Shown: positions 16,993 to 25,685 of the stretch, piece after piece | Layout: every line of letters begins with the position of its first letter | Numbering within the stretch: position 1 is the stretch's first letter | Assembly (NCBI GenBank): GCA_046462535.1 | Contig: JBKGVF010000024.1 | Coordinates: 106,158 to 170,157 of the forward strand | Source of the DNA: JAAZCI01 sp046462535 | Lineage (GTDB): Bacteria; Pseudomonadota; Gammaproteobacteria; Cardiobacteriales; Wohlfahrtiimonadaceae | Reading direction: 5' to 3' | Length of the DNA: 64,000 nucleotides | Translations under genes and position numbers: made by a program | Notes under the pieces: model-generated | The model's input: only the letters and a program-made list of their open reading frames with translations | What the model was told of the DNA's origin: nothing | Databases searched by the model: none

Positions 16993-18924
16993 CTACTGTT
17001 GGCTCATAAATGGTGTCTGATAATATTTAATCTCACTCTGCTCTCTTAATCCCTCTAATAGAGCTTGCAACTCTAATGAGCGCTGCTCATTTAGGGCTGA
17101 ACGTAAGACATTCTCCTTAACAATATCCAAATAGTCCTCAATACTACCCGGAACGATATTGCTTACTCGAATAAGTGCAATCCCATCATCTGTTGCTGCT
17201 GTAGTGAAAAATGCAAGCCTCTCCTCATCACCACTATCATCAGTAATATCAAATGCCTTGACGATTGATACAGACTCTAAGCTCTCCTCAGGAAATTCAC
17301 CAAAGAGCGCCTGATCCATTCGTGAAGTACTCTCTAATAATCGATAGGTATACCCCAATTCAATCACCTCTTCATCAAAGGCGTAAGTGGGATCTTCAAT
17401 TAAACGATCCTGCAGCTCATCTAAATCCCGCTTAAGAGACTCATATTTGTACTCATTTATGAGGATAGCCTCTAATGTCGGCTTAGCCTCATCAAAACTC
17501 ATCAACCGCTCCGGAGCATAATCTTCTACTAATAGGTAAAGACCATGATTTTCGCTCAGCTCAAAGAGCTCAGCATCCGCCTCATCAATAATTAGTTGTC
17601 GCTCTATGGCCTCCTGAACGACCTCATTGTGGAGCAATCCCCCCTCAAAAGAGCGAGGTATCCAACCTGTTCGCTTAACCTCAACCTTCAATTCGGTAGC
17701 AATCTGATCAAGATCATTGGGGTATCGCTCAACCAACTCTCTAAGCTGAGATTCACGGGCAAAATACCCCTCTAAACGATACTCCTCTAACGCAACCTCT
17801 GCCATCGCTTCATCACGTGAAACAAGAATCTCCTCTAGGCGAACCAGATGGACCGCTCCCTCAGAGCTAAATGGCTCACTAATAGGCGCCTCTTCCGTTA
17901 ACATGAAGAGTACTTCATCCACCTCATCACTACCAATAACCCCACGACTAAGAGAACCTAACCCTATATGTTGAATTGTTGGGTACTGCTCTAGATTCTC
18001 AGTGATATCGGTAAAGGTGATCTCGTTGGTTATCAATTGCTGATATAGCGTATCGAGCAGCTCATAGGCCTCCTGCTTCTCCTCTTCTGTCTCATACTCA
18101 ACAACAAGCTGCTCTGAGAGTCTCGATTCGGCACGATTAACTGCCTCTATCGCTCGCTCATCTTCCGCAGCTATAAGTTGTGCCAAATATCGATCTGCCT
18201 CCTCTTGATTAATATTCTCCTTTAGCTCCGGAGTAATCTCAATGTAAGCCACACTTATTTTGGGCTCTACTTGCAGTCTCTCTTTACGCTCATCATAGGC
18301 GCTTAAGAGCTCCTCCTCCCCTATCTCTATCTCCAATGGGTAAGCATCATAGCGGAGGGTAGCCAGTTCAATATCTCGCTTCTCATTATGGATAAGTGCC
18401 CAGTGATTGAGAAGATCATTCGGAAGGAGTACATCATCAATAAGCTCACGCTGCAGCGCCTCTACAGCTAAAGAGATTCGAATACTCTCCTCGTAATCTT
18501 TAGGATTAATTCGCGACTGCTTAAGTACACTCTGATAACGTTCAAAGTCAAACTCCCCATCAAGATTCATAAAGTTTGGATTCCTCTGAATCTCAGCTGC
18601 AAGTAGCTCATCAGAGACTCGATATCCCCACTCCCCAATCTTTTGTAGCAATAGGTGCTGATCTATTAAACGCTCAACAGCCTCCCTCTTTAAAAGCCGC
18701 TCCTCCTCCGCTGTTGGACTCTCGATTCCAGAGTAGGTTAAAATATAATCATACTCGGCACGTGCGGCACTCTCTGAGATTTTATCACCATTGACCTTCG
18801 CAACATCTTGCCCTGAGTTTCCAAAAATACTAACCCCACTTAACCCCATAAATGAGAGAAGAATTCCAAAAAAGAGAATCTTAACAACAGGGCTATTGGT
18901 TCGTTCACGGATGTACTGCATCAT
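16993..18924 (-). CDS. ppiD: PpiD-like periplasmic chaperone / peptidyl-prolyl isomerase
   Basis: Inner-membrane-anchored SurA/PpiD-type folding factor for exported proteins. The 643 residues begin with a single transmembrane anchor (ILFFGILLSFMGLSGVSIFG, residues 16-35), then a SurA-like N-terminal domain (VNGDKISESAARAEYDYIL, VERLIDQHLLLQKI) and a degenerate parvulin-like region around 240-365 (LGSLSRGVIGSDEVDEVLF, PFSSEGAVHLVRLEEI). The mature part is strikingly rich in Glu and Leu. PpiD of E. coli has an inactive parvulin domain, and the same is likely here. It lies upstream of murB with no terminator between, so they may be co-transcribed. Confidence 0.85.
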   Translation of the reverse strand: MMQYIRERTNSPVVKILFFGILLSFMGLSGVSIFGNSGQDVAKVNGDKISESAARAEYDYILTYSGIESPTAEEERLLKREAVERLIDQHLLLQKIGEWGYRVSDELLAAEIQRNPNFMNLDGEFDFERYQSVLKQSRINPKDYEESIRISLAVEALQRELIDDVLLPNDLLNHWALIHNEKRDIELATLRYDAYPLEIEIGEEELLSAYDERKERLQVEPKISVAYIEITPELKENINQEEADRYLAQLIAAEDERAIEAVNRAESRLSEQLVVEYETEEEKQEAYELLDTLYQQLITNEITFTDITENLEQYPTIQHIGLGSLSRGVIGSDEVDEVLFMLTEEAPISEPFSSEGAVHLVRLEEILVSRDEAMAEVALEEYRLEGYFARESQLRELVERYPNDLDQIATELKVEVKRTGWIPRSFEGGLLHNEVVQEAIERQLIIDEADAELFELSENHGLYLLVEDYAPERLMSFDEAKPTLEAILINEYKYESLKRDLDELQDRLIEDPTYAFDEEVIELGYTYRLLESTSRMDQALFGEFPEESLESVSIVKAFDITDDSGDEERLAFFTTAATDDGIALIRVSNIVPGSIEDYLDIVKENVLRSALNEQRSLELQALLEGLREQSEIKYYQTPFMSQQ

Positions 18925-19050
18925 AATGAGTAATTATTCCTTTCTAATCTACTGTCTCTTCTAATAGCCGTCAGGTGAGCTACCACAACTATTAATAAAT
19001 ATAAAATCGCTCTGATTATAACTGATCTAATAGAGATTATTAATATCTTA

Positions 19051-20664
19051 TTAACCTCTATTTAATTGCGCTAGAAGTGGCTCATCGGCTCGATCTAGTG
19101 CTAAAACCACTAGATATTTACCTCTAAAAGGTTGCCAATACTCAATTGCGGGATGGCTCATTGATGGAGCCCCCTCAATATATGCAACTAAGCGAGCACT
19201 CCCTCTGGTATGGATCATCTCTACCACCTCCTCTAAACTTTCAGCAATTAAGAGGGGCTCTTTTAGGCGACCAACAAAATGAAACTGTCCTGAGTAACGT
19301 CCATAATGAATTACATCATAACCACTTCTTTGATACCAAGAGATTCGCTCACCTGCTGGCGAGAGATCATAAAAATCAGTTGCTTCCCGCACTACTCCAA
19401 AGTTAACCGCTAAGATCATAGCAACACTTAGTAAGGAGAGAGTTAATAAACGGGTCTCTTTTGCATAAACAAAAAGTGTTACCGCAAAGAGCACTAATCC
19501 AGCCCCCCATAAGCCAGAGACATTACCGACCCAATCAGGAAGCCCAAAGAGTTGATGATTTAGGGGCACAATAACTAAAGTTACTCCTAACGCCACCATT
19601 AAAAGCACCACAAAAAAGATCTCTTTACGGGTCGTTCTCTGCTCTTTATAGATACGCGCAATGAGTAACGATAGTGCTGGAAAGATTGGATAGAGTGATA
19701 AAAGAGTCAAGCGACTCGTTAATGCCGATGCTGCAATTAATACTCCCAACCAAATAACAACAAAGCGTAGTTGCGCATCCCACACCGTATTTCGTAACTG
19801 TCGATAGAGCAACAGCCATAATATCCACGGAAAGAGTGCCAATAAAAAATTAATCAGATGTAGATAGAGTGGCAATGCGTTATTAAACTGTCGGACAAAG
19901 TTTTGCCATCCTATAATCTTACTAAAAGTATAGTTTGGGTCCATTAATGTATATGTGGCAAAAGCGCCCCAAACAAAAAAGAGGAGTAGCGCCCCCAATG
20001 TAACTAAGGCCCCTAAAACAGTATATTGATACCCCTCCCGCTGCCATGCCTTTTGTAATAGAAGTATTGGAGAGGCATAAATGAGAAACAATAGGCCTGA
20101 TGTGAAGAGCCCACAGAGCAGTGTGACACCGTAAGCAACCCACCATCTTGGCTCATTGTATCGCCAGATTCGGATAATAAAGTTAATCCCTAGCACTAAA
20201 AAAAAGGTTAAGTAGACCTGCTCAATATGTGCTGTAGCAAAGACGGTCCACATCAAGCTGCCAATCAGAACGAGGGGGGCATTCGCGCGCACATCACGCA
20301 TTTTCGGCCATAGCTGGTAGGCGGCACTAGCTGTTAAAAAAAGGGTCCCTAAACTAAAGAGGCTAACAACAATCCGCAAACTTATCTCACTGACACCAAA
20401 TAGATTCCAAATCGCCACCTCTACCCAATGAATCAGTGGAAAACTTCCCTCAATAGGGGTCCCGTTGAGCATAGGTAAGACATAGCTTCCCGATGAGTAC
20501 ATCTCCCAAGTAATCGCTGCTAGCAGAGTCTCTTGATAGGGGATTAAGGGGCGAGAAAACCAGGTTGCAAGCAGAAGCAGCAACCAGATAGCCACCCAAA
20601 CATAAGCGTACTTACGTGTCGTATAGACCTCTGTGGTGTAACTCTTCCCTACTGCTCTTGACAT
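19051..20664 (-). CDS. Glycosyltransferase family 39 (ArnT/PMT-like) membrane protein
   Basis: A 537-residue polytopic protein with about twelve hydrophobic helices. The N-terminal periplasmic loop holds the family acidic motif region (WEMYSSGSYVLPMLNGTPIE near 48-67, followed by SFPLIHWVEVAIWNLFGVSE), and IVVSLFSLGTLF follows. The soluble C-terminus starts near residue 420. Relatives use polyprenyl-phosphate sugars; ArnT adds L-Ara4N to lipid A. No arn pathway genes are nearby, so the donor and target are unknown. Its ATG lies inside the end of fur (16-base overlap), so its translation is probably coupled to fur. Confidence 0.8.
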   Translation of the reverse strand: MSRAVGKSYTTEVYTTRKYAYVWVAIWLLLLLATWFSRPLIPYQETLLAAITWEMYSSGSYVLPMLNGTPIEGSFPLIHWVEVAIWNLFGVSEISLRIVVSLFSLGTLFLTASAAYQLWPKMRDVRANAPLVLIGSLMWTVFATAHIEQVYLTFFLVLGINFIIRIWRYNEPRWWVAYGVTLLCGLFTSGLLFLIYASPILLLQKAWQREGYQYTVLGALVTLGALLLFFVWGAFATYTLMDPNYTFSKIIGWQNFVRQFNNALPLYLHLINFLLALFPWILWLLLYRQLRNTVWDAQLRFVVIWLGVLIAASALTSRLTLLSLYPIFPALSLLIARIYKEQRTTRKEIFFVVLLMVALGVTLVIVPLNHQLFGLPDWVGNVSGLWGAGLVLFAVTLFVYAKETRLLTLSLLSVAMILAVNFGVVREATDFYDLSPAGERISWYQRSGYDVIHYGRYSGQFHFVGRLKEPLLIAESLEEVVEMIHTRGSARLVAYIEGAPSMSHPAIEYWQPFRGKYLVVLALDRADEPLLAQLNRG

Positions 20665-21071
20665 TTACTGCAAACACCATACAAAACTGTACGTGAATCT
20701 CTCAACTCAAAACCTAAGCTATCGGCAATCTGCTCCTGCTTCTCCTGAATACGCTCGTGAGAAAACTCATCAATCAAGCCACAAACTAAGCAGATAATAT
20801 GATCATGCTGATCACCTAAATCGATCTCAAAAAGAGATTGCCCCCCATCAAAGTAGTGTCTCCGAACTAATCCAGCCTCCTCAAATTGGGTCAGCACACG
20901 ATAAACGGTAGCTAAGCCCACCTCTTCACCAGACTCACTTAACTTCATAAAAATCTCTTCTGCTGTTAAATGGCCAGTGGGTGATTCAGCTGTCTCTGCT
21001 AAAATCTCAAGAATCTTCAGTCGCGGCAAAGTGACTTTAAGACCTGCTCTCTTCAAATCTTGTGAACTCAT
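20649..21071 (-). CDS. fur: Ferric uptake regulator Fur
   Basis: Iron-responsive repressor with an N-terminal winged helix and a C-terminal metal/dimerisation domain. I choose the ATG at 21071 (MSSQDLKRAGLKVTLPRLKI), the usual Fur N-terminus; the upstream ATG at 21092 adds seven atypical residues. Recognition helix region VGLATVYRVLTQFEEAGLV, DNA-contact motif TLPRLKILEIL, metal site HDHIICLVCG and the second cysteine pair CSKCQ are present. Zur or PerR would be the alternatives, but the KAGLKVTLPR-like start and HDH metal segment favour Fur. It shares a divergent intergenic region with fbp. Confidence 0.9.
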   Translation of the reverse strand: MSSQDLKRAGLKVTLPRLKILEILAETAESPTGHLTAEEIFMKLSESGEEVGLATVYRVLTQFEEAGLVRRHYFDGGQSLFEIDLGDQHDHIICLVCGLIDEFSHERIQEKQEQIADSLGFELRDSRTVLYGVCSKCQEQ

Positions 21072-21293
21072 AAAACTCTTTCTACCCCGCATAAATTATT
21101 AATGAAATTAGCTTTACTACTTACAAGCCTATAAGTATAGCCCATTCCCAAATTAAACAAAAAAGAATCCCTTTTTCACTAATAGAGAAGCTACACTTTT
21201 ACTACATTTACTTTAATTGATCCTTAAAAAGGTATATCATGCTCCGCAAAAGCTATCAGACAGATAAACATTATTTAATATCGGAGACCCATG

Positions 21294-22346
21294 ATGCAAC
21301 GCGTTGATGTAACCCTATCTCAATTTATTATTGAGCAGCAACGAAATTATCCAGAAGCTCGCGGAACCTTTACCCTACTACTTAATGATATTGCTGTTGC
21401 CTGCAAAATGATTGCCGCCGCGGTACAGAAGGGGCAGCTAGCCAATATTCTCGGTAGCACAGACGATGAGAATGTTCAGGGGGAGACTCAGCAAGTCCTC
21501 GATGTTATAGCAAATGACCTCTTTATTGATAACAACGCCTGGCGTGGACATGTTGCTGCAATGGCTAGTGAGGAGATGGAGGAGATCTACCACCTCCCGG
21601 ATGACGCACCTAAAGGGGATTATCTTATCGTATTTGATCCCCTCGACGGCTCTAGCAATATCGATATCAATGGCCCAATCGGAACGATCTTCTCGATCCT
21701 AAAGAGCAATAAAAAAGATCCCACGACAGAGGACTTTCTACAGGAGGGTACTAAACAGGTCTGTGCAGGTTACTGTCTCTATGGCTCGGCCACGATGATG
21801 GTAATTACTATTGGCCACGGAACACATGGATTTACTCTTGATCCCGATATTGGCGAATTTATATTAACCCACCCCAATCTCACGATCCCTGAAACCACAG
21901 CAGAGTACTCCATCAATCAGGCTAATCGCGAACTCTGGGAGCCGCCAATACAAGAGTATATAGCAGAGTGTGATGCGGGTGTAACTGGCCCTCGCAAGAA
22001 AAAATACACCATGCGCTGGGTGGGCGCGATGGTTATGGATGTCCATCGCCTCATATTAAGAGGGGGAACCTTCTCCTACCCTATCGATAGTACACTACAT
22101 GAGCGTGGAGGTCGATTGCGGCTACTTTATGAAGCCAATCCTATGGCTTTTTTAGTTGAGCAAGCAGGGGGGATCGCATCAACAGGCTATGAGCGAATCC
22201 TTGAAGTGACACCAACAGATCTACACCAAAGAGTGCCTGTTATTATGGGCTCTAAAGAGGAGATGGAGATTATCCTCGATAAACATAAGGCTTATGCGCA
22301 GAAAAGTGAGCAAGCATTCCGTCACCGCTGCAGACTCTACCCTTAG
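21294..22346 (+). CDS. fbp: Class I fructose-1,6-bisphosphatase
   Basis: Hydrolyses fructose-1,6-bisphosphate to fructose-6-phosphate for gluconeogenesis. The first ATG (21291) is only three to four bases from the CGGAGA site, so the second ATG at 21294 is preferred. Motifs include AAMASEEMEEI, the metal-binding VFDPLDGSSNIDINGPIGTI, YGSATMMVITIG, the Y/R sugar-phosphate site near KKKYTMRWVGAMVMDVHR, and GGRLRLLYEANPMAFLVEQAGG. Length is 350 residues, slightly longer than the E. coli enzyme. It stands alone with its own terminator, divergent from fur. Confidence 0.96.
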   Translation: MQRVDVTLSQFIIEQQRNYPEARGTFTLLLNDIAVACKMIAAAVQKGQLANILGSTDDENVQGETQQVLDVIANDLFIDNNAWRGHVAAMASEEMEEIYHLPDDAPKGDYLIVFDPLDGSSNIDINGPIGTIFSILKSNKKDPTTEDFLQEGTKQVCAGYCLYGSATMMVITIGHGTHGFTLDPDIGEFILTHPNLTIPETTAEYSINQANRELWEPPIQEYIAECDAGVTGPRKKKYTMRWVGAMVMDVHRLILRGGTFSYPIDSTLHERGGRLRLLYEANPMAFLVEQAGGIASTGYERILEVTPTDLHQRVPVIMGSKEEMEIILDKHKAYAQKSEQAFRHRCRLYP

Positions 22347-22367
22347 TACGCTGTAACAGTTATAGAG

Positions 22368-22400
22368 AACCGCCAACTTGAGAGAGTTAGCGGTTTTTTT
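22368..22400 (+). terminator. Intrinsic terminator after fbp
   Basis: AACCGCCAACT (22368-22378) pairs with AGTTAGCGGTT (22385-22395) with one mismatch and a short loop, followed by a run of seven T. Confidence 0.85.
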
Positions 22401-22452
22401 ATACAAAATACTCTTTAGATCCGTTAATCACCCTCTTTATCTGCCACACCTA

Positions 22453-22482
22453 TTGACATTACAGCGATCTTAATGAGATAAC
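22453..22482 (+). promoter_or_regulatory. Candidate sigma-70 promoter of the TRAP operon
   Basis: A consensus -35 TTGACA at 22453-22458 is followed after 18 bases by GATAAC (four of six matches to the -10), about 60 bases before dctQ. The -10 is weak, so this is tentative. Confidence 0.35.
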
Positions 22483-22542
22483 TTTATCTAATTTGGTAAA
22501 TATATATAAGTATGTTCATTAACAATAGAGTCGTCGATTACT

Positions 22543-23121
22543 ATGTCAAAATCCTATAATAATCGGGAGCGCTTCCCACTCCCTTTACTAATAAAAACCG
22601 CATCAGCCATCGATCGAATTAATTATTTTTTCGGGAAAATTGCGATTATTGCTATATTTTTAGCAACTTTAATTTCTGCGGGCAATGCCCTTATCAGGCA
22701 TCTTTTTAACTGGAGTTCAAATGGATTGCTAGAGGCGCAATGGTATCTCTTTGCTGCCGTCTTTCTTTTAGCCTCGGGATACACATATCTTGAAGATCGA
22801 CATATCCGAATCGATATTCTCACCACTCGCCTCTCTAAGCGGAGCAAAGCCTATCTTGAAGTTTTCGGTATTCTATTCTTCCTATTACCAGCCTTCTCTG
22901 TACTCCTCTATCTCTCTATCCCGACTATTATCTCACTTTGGAGTGAAGTATCAGGCGATCACGGTGGATTACCGCGAGCGCCGATCGCTATCTTAATTCC
23001 TGTTGGATTAACTCTTCTACTATTACAAGGGCTTTCACAACTAATTAAAAGTCTACTTATTATAGCCAATGTTGAATACCCTCAACATAGTAAGGGACTC
23101 GATGACAAGGAGGAGCAATAA
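22543..23121 (+). CDS. dctQ: TRAP transporter small permease subunit (DctQ family)
   Basis: Small membrane subunit of a sodium-driven, binding-protein-dependent TRAP transporter. The 192 residues contain four hydrophobic helices (KIAIIAIFLATLISAGNALI near 33, AQWYLFAAVFLLASGYTYLE near 65, a third near 106 and a fourth near 148). The family tag W-S-S-N-G-L-L-E-A-Q-W-Y-L is present, as is the charged HIRIDI segment after helix 2. The stop TAA abuts the ATG of the large subunit, so the two are translationally linked. Confidence 0.92.
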   Translation: MSKSYNNRERFPLPLLIKTASAIDRINYFFGKIAIIAIFLATLISAGNALIRHLFNWSSNGLLEAQWYLFAAVFLLASGYTYLEDRHIRIDILTTRLSKRSKAYLEVFGILFFLLPAFSVLLYLSIPTIISLWSEVSGDHGGLPRAPIAILIPVGLTLLLLQGLSQLIKSLLIIANVEYPQHSKGLDDKEEQ

Positions 23122-24540
23122 ATGTTGATTGAGCTGCTTCCCCCATTAATGTTTATCGCCCTAATCTTCTTTCTTTTTAGTGGCTACCCAATCTCCTTCT
23201 CACTTGCTGCAACAGGACTACTCTTCTCACTAATCGCTATAAGCCTGGGGGTTTATGATATTAGCTTCTTGCAAGCTCTTAGCGGTCGACTAGTGGGAAT
23301 TATTAGTAATGAAACTCTACTGGCGATCCCCTTTTTCACATTAATGGGGCTTGTGTTAGAGCGAACAGGAATGGCTGAAGAGCTACTGAGTACTATGGGG
23401 CAGCTATTTGGCCGTGTTCGAGGCGGTTTAGCCTACTCAGTTATCTTTGTAGGAACACTATTGGCGGCCACCACTGGAATCGTCTCCGCCTCTGTTATTG
23501 CTATGGGATTAATCTCTCTACCCATAATGCTGCGCTATGGTTATTCGGGACGGATTGCCGCAGGGGTAATTACCGCGTCAGGAACGCTAGCTCAAATTGT
23601 CCCTCCCAGCATTGTACTAATCGTATTAGGAGATCAGCTAGGAGTCTCTATTAAGCAGATGTATGAGGCTGCTTTTATCCCAAGCGCCCTACTAATTGGT
23701 GCCTATATCTTTTTTATCTTCTTAATCTCTATCTTTGTTCCTAAAGCCCTCCCCGCTCTTCCAGCCGAGGCACGCACACTACACGGAAAGGAGCTTTTTA
23801 AGAAGGTGGTTATTAGTGTTTTACCTCCAGTAATCTTAATATTTCTCGTGTTAGGTACAGTCTTTCTAGGAATTGCGAGCCCAACCGAATCCGGTGCCGT
23901 CGGTGCCATCGGCGCCATGATTCTTGCCCTAATGCGTGGCACACTTACGAAAAAAATGTTGACCCAAGCGCTCGATCAGAGTGTCAAAATCACAACGTTC
24001 GTTGTCTTTATTATGATTGGATCAATGTTCTTTTCACTCACCTTTAATGGGCTAAATGGTGGATTGTGGATAGAGGGGATCTTAGGTAATCTACCCGGAG
24101 GAGCCTTAGGATTTATCATTGCTGTTAATATCCTTATATTTATTGTAGCCTTCTTTTTAGACTTCTTTGAGATTGCTCTAATTCTCGTACCACTGCTTCT
24201 CCCTATCGCCGCCAGTTTAGGGATTGATCTTGCTTGGTTTGGGGTCATTCTTGCCATGAATATGCAAACCTCATTTATGCATCCCCCTTTTGGTTTTTCA
24301 CTTTTTTATCTAAGATCAGTCGCGCCAAAAGAGATTACCACCAAAGATATCTATATTGGTGCTATCCCCTTCCTTATGTTGCAAATTCTTATGGTAATTA
24401 TACTAATTGCCTTCCCTAATATTATAAAAACAGAGATGCCCAGCAAGTTTGAAGGATCTCCAGATGAAATTGAATTCACGATCGATGGATTTGATGATGG
24501 AGCGCTCTTTGATGACTTCAATTTTGAGCTGGATTTTTAA
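23122..24540 (+). CDS. dctM: TRAP transporter large permease subunit (DctM family)
   Basis: Channel-forming membrane subunit of the TRAP system, 472 residues with about twelve helices. The first half shows FLFSGYPISFSLAATGLLF, AIPFFTLMGLVLERTGMAEE and the discontinuous-helix region TTGIVSASVIAMGLISLP; the second half includes FLGIASPTESGAVGAIGAMI and LVPLLLPIAASLGIDLAWFG, then MQTSFMHPPFGFSLFYLR. Oddly, about 35 residues after the last helix form a strongly acidic, phenylalanine-rich tail ending DDFNFELDF, which is not a standard DctM feature. It is followed after 15 bases by two binding-protein genes. Confidence 0.94.
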   Translation: MLIELLPPLMFIALIFFLFSGYPISFSLAATGLLFSLIAISLGVYDISFLQALSGRLVGIISNETLLAIPFFTLMGLVLERTGMAEELLSTMGQLFGRVRGGLAYSVIFVGTLLAATTGIVSASVIAMGLISLPIMLRYGYSGRIAAGVITASGTLAQIVPPSIVLIVLGDQLGVSIKQMYEAAFIPSALLIGAYIFFIFLISIFVPKALPALPAEARTLHGKELFKKVVISVLPPVILIFLVLGTVFLGIASPTESGAVGAIGAMILALMRGTLTKKMLTQALDQSVKITTFVVFIMIGSMFFSLTFNGLNGGLWIEGILGNLPGGALGFIIAVNILIFIVAFFLDFFEIALILVPLLLPIAASLGIDLAWFGVILAMNMQTSFMHPPFGFSLFYLRSVAPKEITTKDIYIGAIPFLMLQILMVIILIAFPNIIKTEMPSKFEGSPDEIEFTIDGFDDGALFDDFNFELDF

Positions 24541-24555
24541 AATGGAGGAGTAACG

Positions 24556-25659
24556 ATGAAAAGACGGAGTTTTATTAAGGGGGTTGCCGCCACAACTGCA
24601 GCATCAGGCTTGGTAATTGCATCAGCACAAGAGGGTGAGTTAAGCAGCTTACCAAAAATCTCTTGGCGCATGGCTTCAGCCTTTCCAAAAAACCTAGATA
24701 TTATCTACGGTACAGGCGAACGCTTAGCACAAAGTATCGACCGACTAAGTAATGGGAGATTCACTATCCAGCCCTATGGGGCAAATGAGATTGTTCCCGC
24801 CTCTCAAGTCTTTGATGCTGTTCAACAAGGTGCAATTGAGATGGGACATGTTGCCTCAAATCATTATCATGGCAAAAATAAGGCCCTCTCTATAGATACA
24901 ACCCTCCCTTTTGGCTTTACAACACGGATGCATAATGCGTGGTATTACGCAGGTGGTGGTAAAGAGTTACTGCGTGAGCTCTTTGGGAAATACAATATCG
25001 TCAACTTTCTTGGAGGTAACTCCAATACTCAGATGGGAGGGTGGTTTCGTAAGGAGGTAAAGACTTTAGAGGATTTAAAGGGATTAAAATTTAGAATCCC
25101 AGGATTTGGGGGTGAAATTTTAGCCCGCATCGGAGTTATCCCACAGAGTATCGCAGCGAGTGATGTCTACTCTGCCCTAGAGAGGGGGACGATCGATGCC
25201 ACAGAGTTTATTGGCCCTTATGATGATGAGAAACTCGGTTTTCAAGAGGTAGCCCCCTACTACTATGTTCCCGGTTTTGCTGAAGGCGCTGCAAATCTAT
25301 CATTCTATGTCAATAAAGATGCGTGGCAATCACTGCCTCCCCTCTACCAAGAGATCTTTGAAGTAGCTTCAGTTGAAGCCCATCAATGGATGACCGCCCA
25401 ATATGATGCTAAGAATCCTGCTGCTCTAGCCACCCTGATTAAAAATGGAGCAAAATTGCGCTCCTTCTCTACAGAGATTTTACAAGCAGCTTATGATGCA
25501 GCACAAGAGATCTATGCTGAGGAATCTGCCAACAATCCTGATTTTAAAAAGATCTATGAGCACTGGAAGGCCTTCCACAACCAGGAGTATCAGTGGTTTA
25601 GAGTGAATGAAAATCTATTCCAGCAATTTATGTATACTCAAACTCGTAATAATCGATAG
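24556..25659 (+). CDS. TRAP substrate-binding protein, TakP-like (copy 1)
   Basis: Periplasmic receptor of the TRAP system. The N-terminus MKRRSFIKGVAATTAASG is a twin-arginine (Tat) signal. The mature protein (ISWRMASAFPKNLDIIYG, GANEIVPASQVFDAVQQG, TQMGGWFRKEV, LKFRIPGFGGEI, GTIDATEFIGPYDDEKLGF) closely follows Rhodobacter TakP, which binds 2-oxo acids with a sodium ion. Ligand residues expected from TakP, the Gln of QMGGWF and the Arg of FRIPGF, are conserved; a Trp in TakP's TEW motif is Phe here (TEF). The 367-residue length is normal. A second, highly similar gene follows, so the ligand is likely a small oxo or hydroxy acid, unproven. Confidence 0.9.
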   Translation: MKRRSFIKGVAATTAASGLVIASAQEGELSSLPKISWRMASAFPKNLDIIYGTGERLAQSIDRLSNGRFTIQPYGANEIVPASQVFDAVQQGAIEMGHVASNHYHGKNKALSIDTTLPFGFTTRMHNAWYYAGGGKELLRELFGKYNIVNFLGGNSNTQMGGWFRKEVKTLEDLKGLKFRIPGFGGEILARIGVIPQSIAASDVYSALERGTIDATEFIGPYDDEKLGFQEVAPYYYVPGFAEGAANLSFYVNKDAWQSLPPLYQEIFEVASVEAHQWMTAQYDAKNPAALATLIKNGAKLRSFSTEILQAAYDAAQEIYAEESANNPDFKKIYEHWKAFHNQEYQWFRVNENLFQQFMYTQTRNNR

Positions 25660-25685
25660 CGTAATAACAAGAAAGGAGAATTACT

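Noticed and set aside
21093..21290. Fur box in the fur-fbp divergent region
   Set aside because: AT-rich tracts resemble half sites, but no 19-bp GATAATGATAATCATTATC-like dyad could be aligned convincingly.
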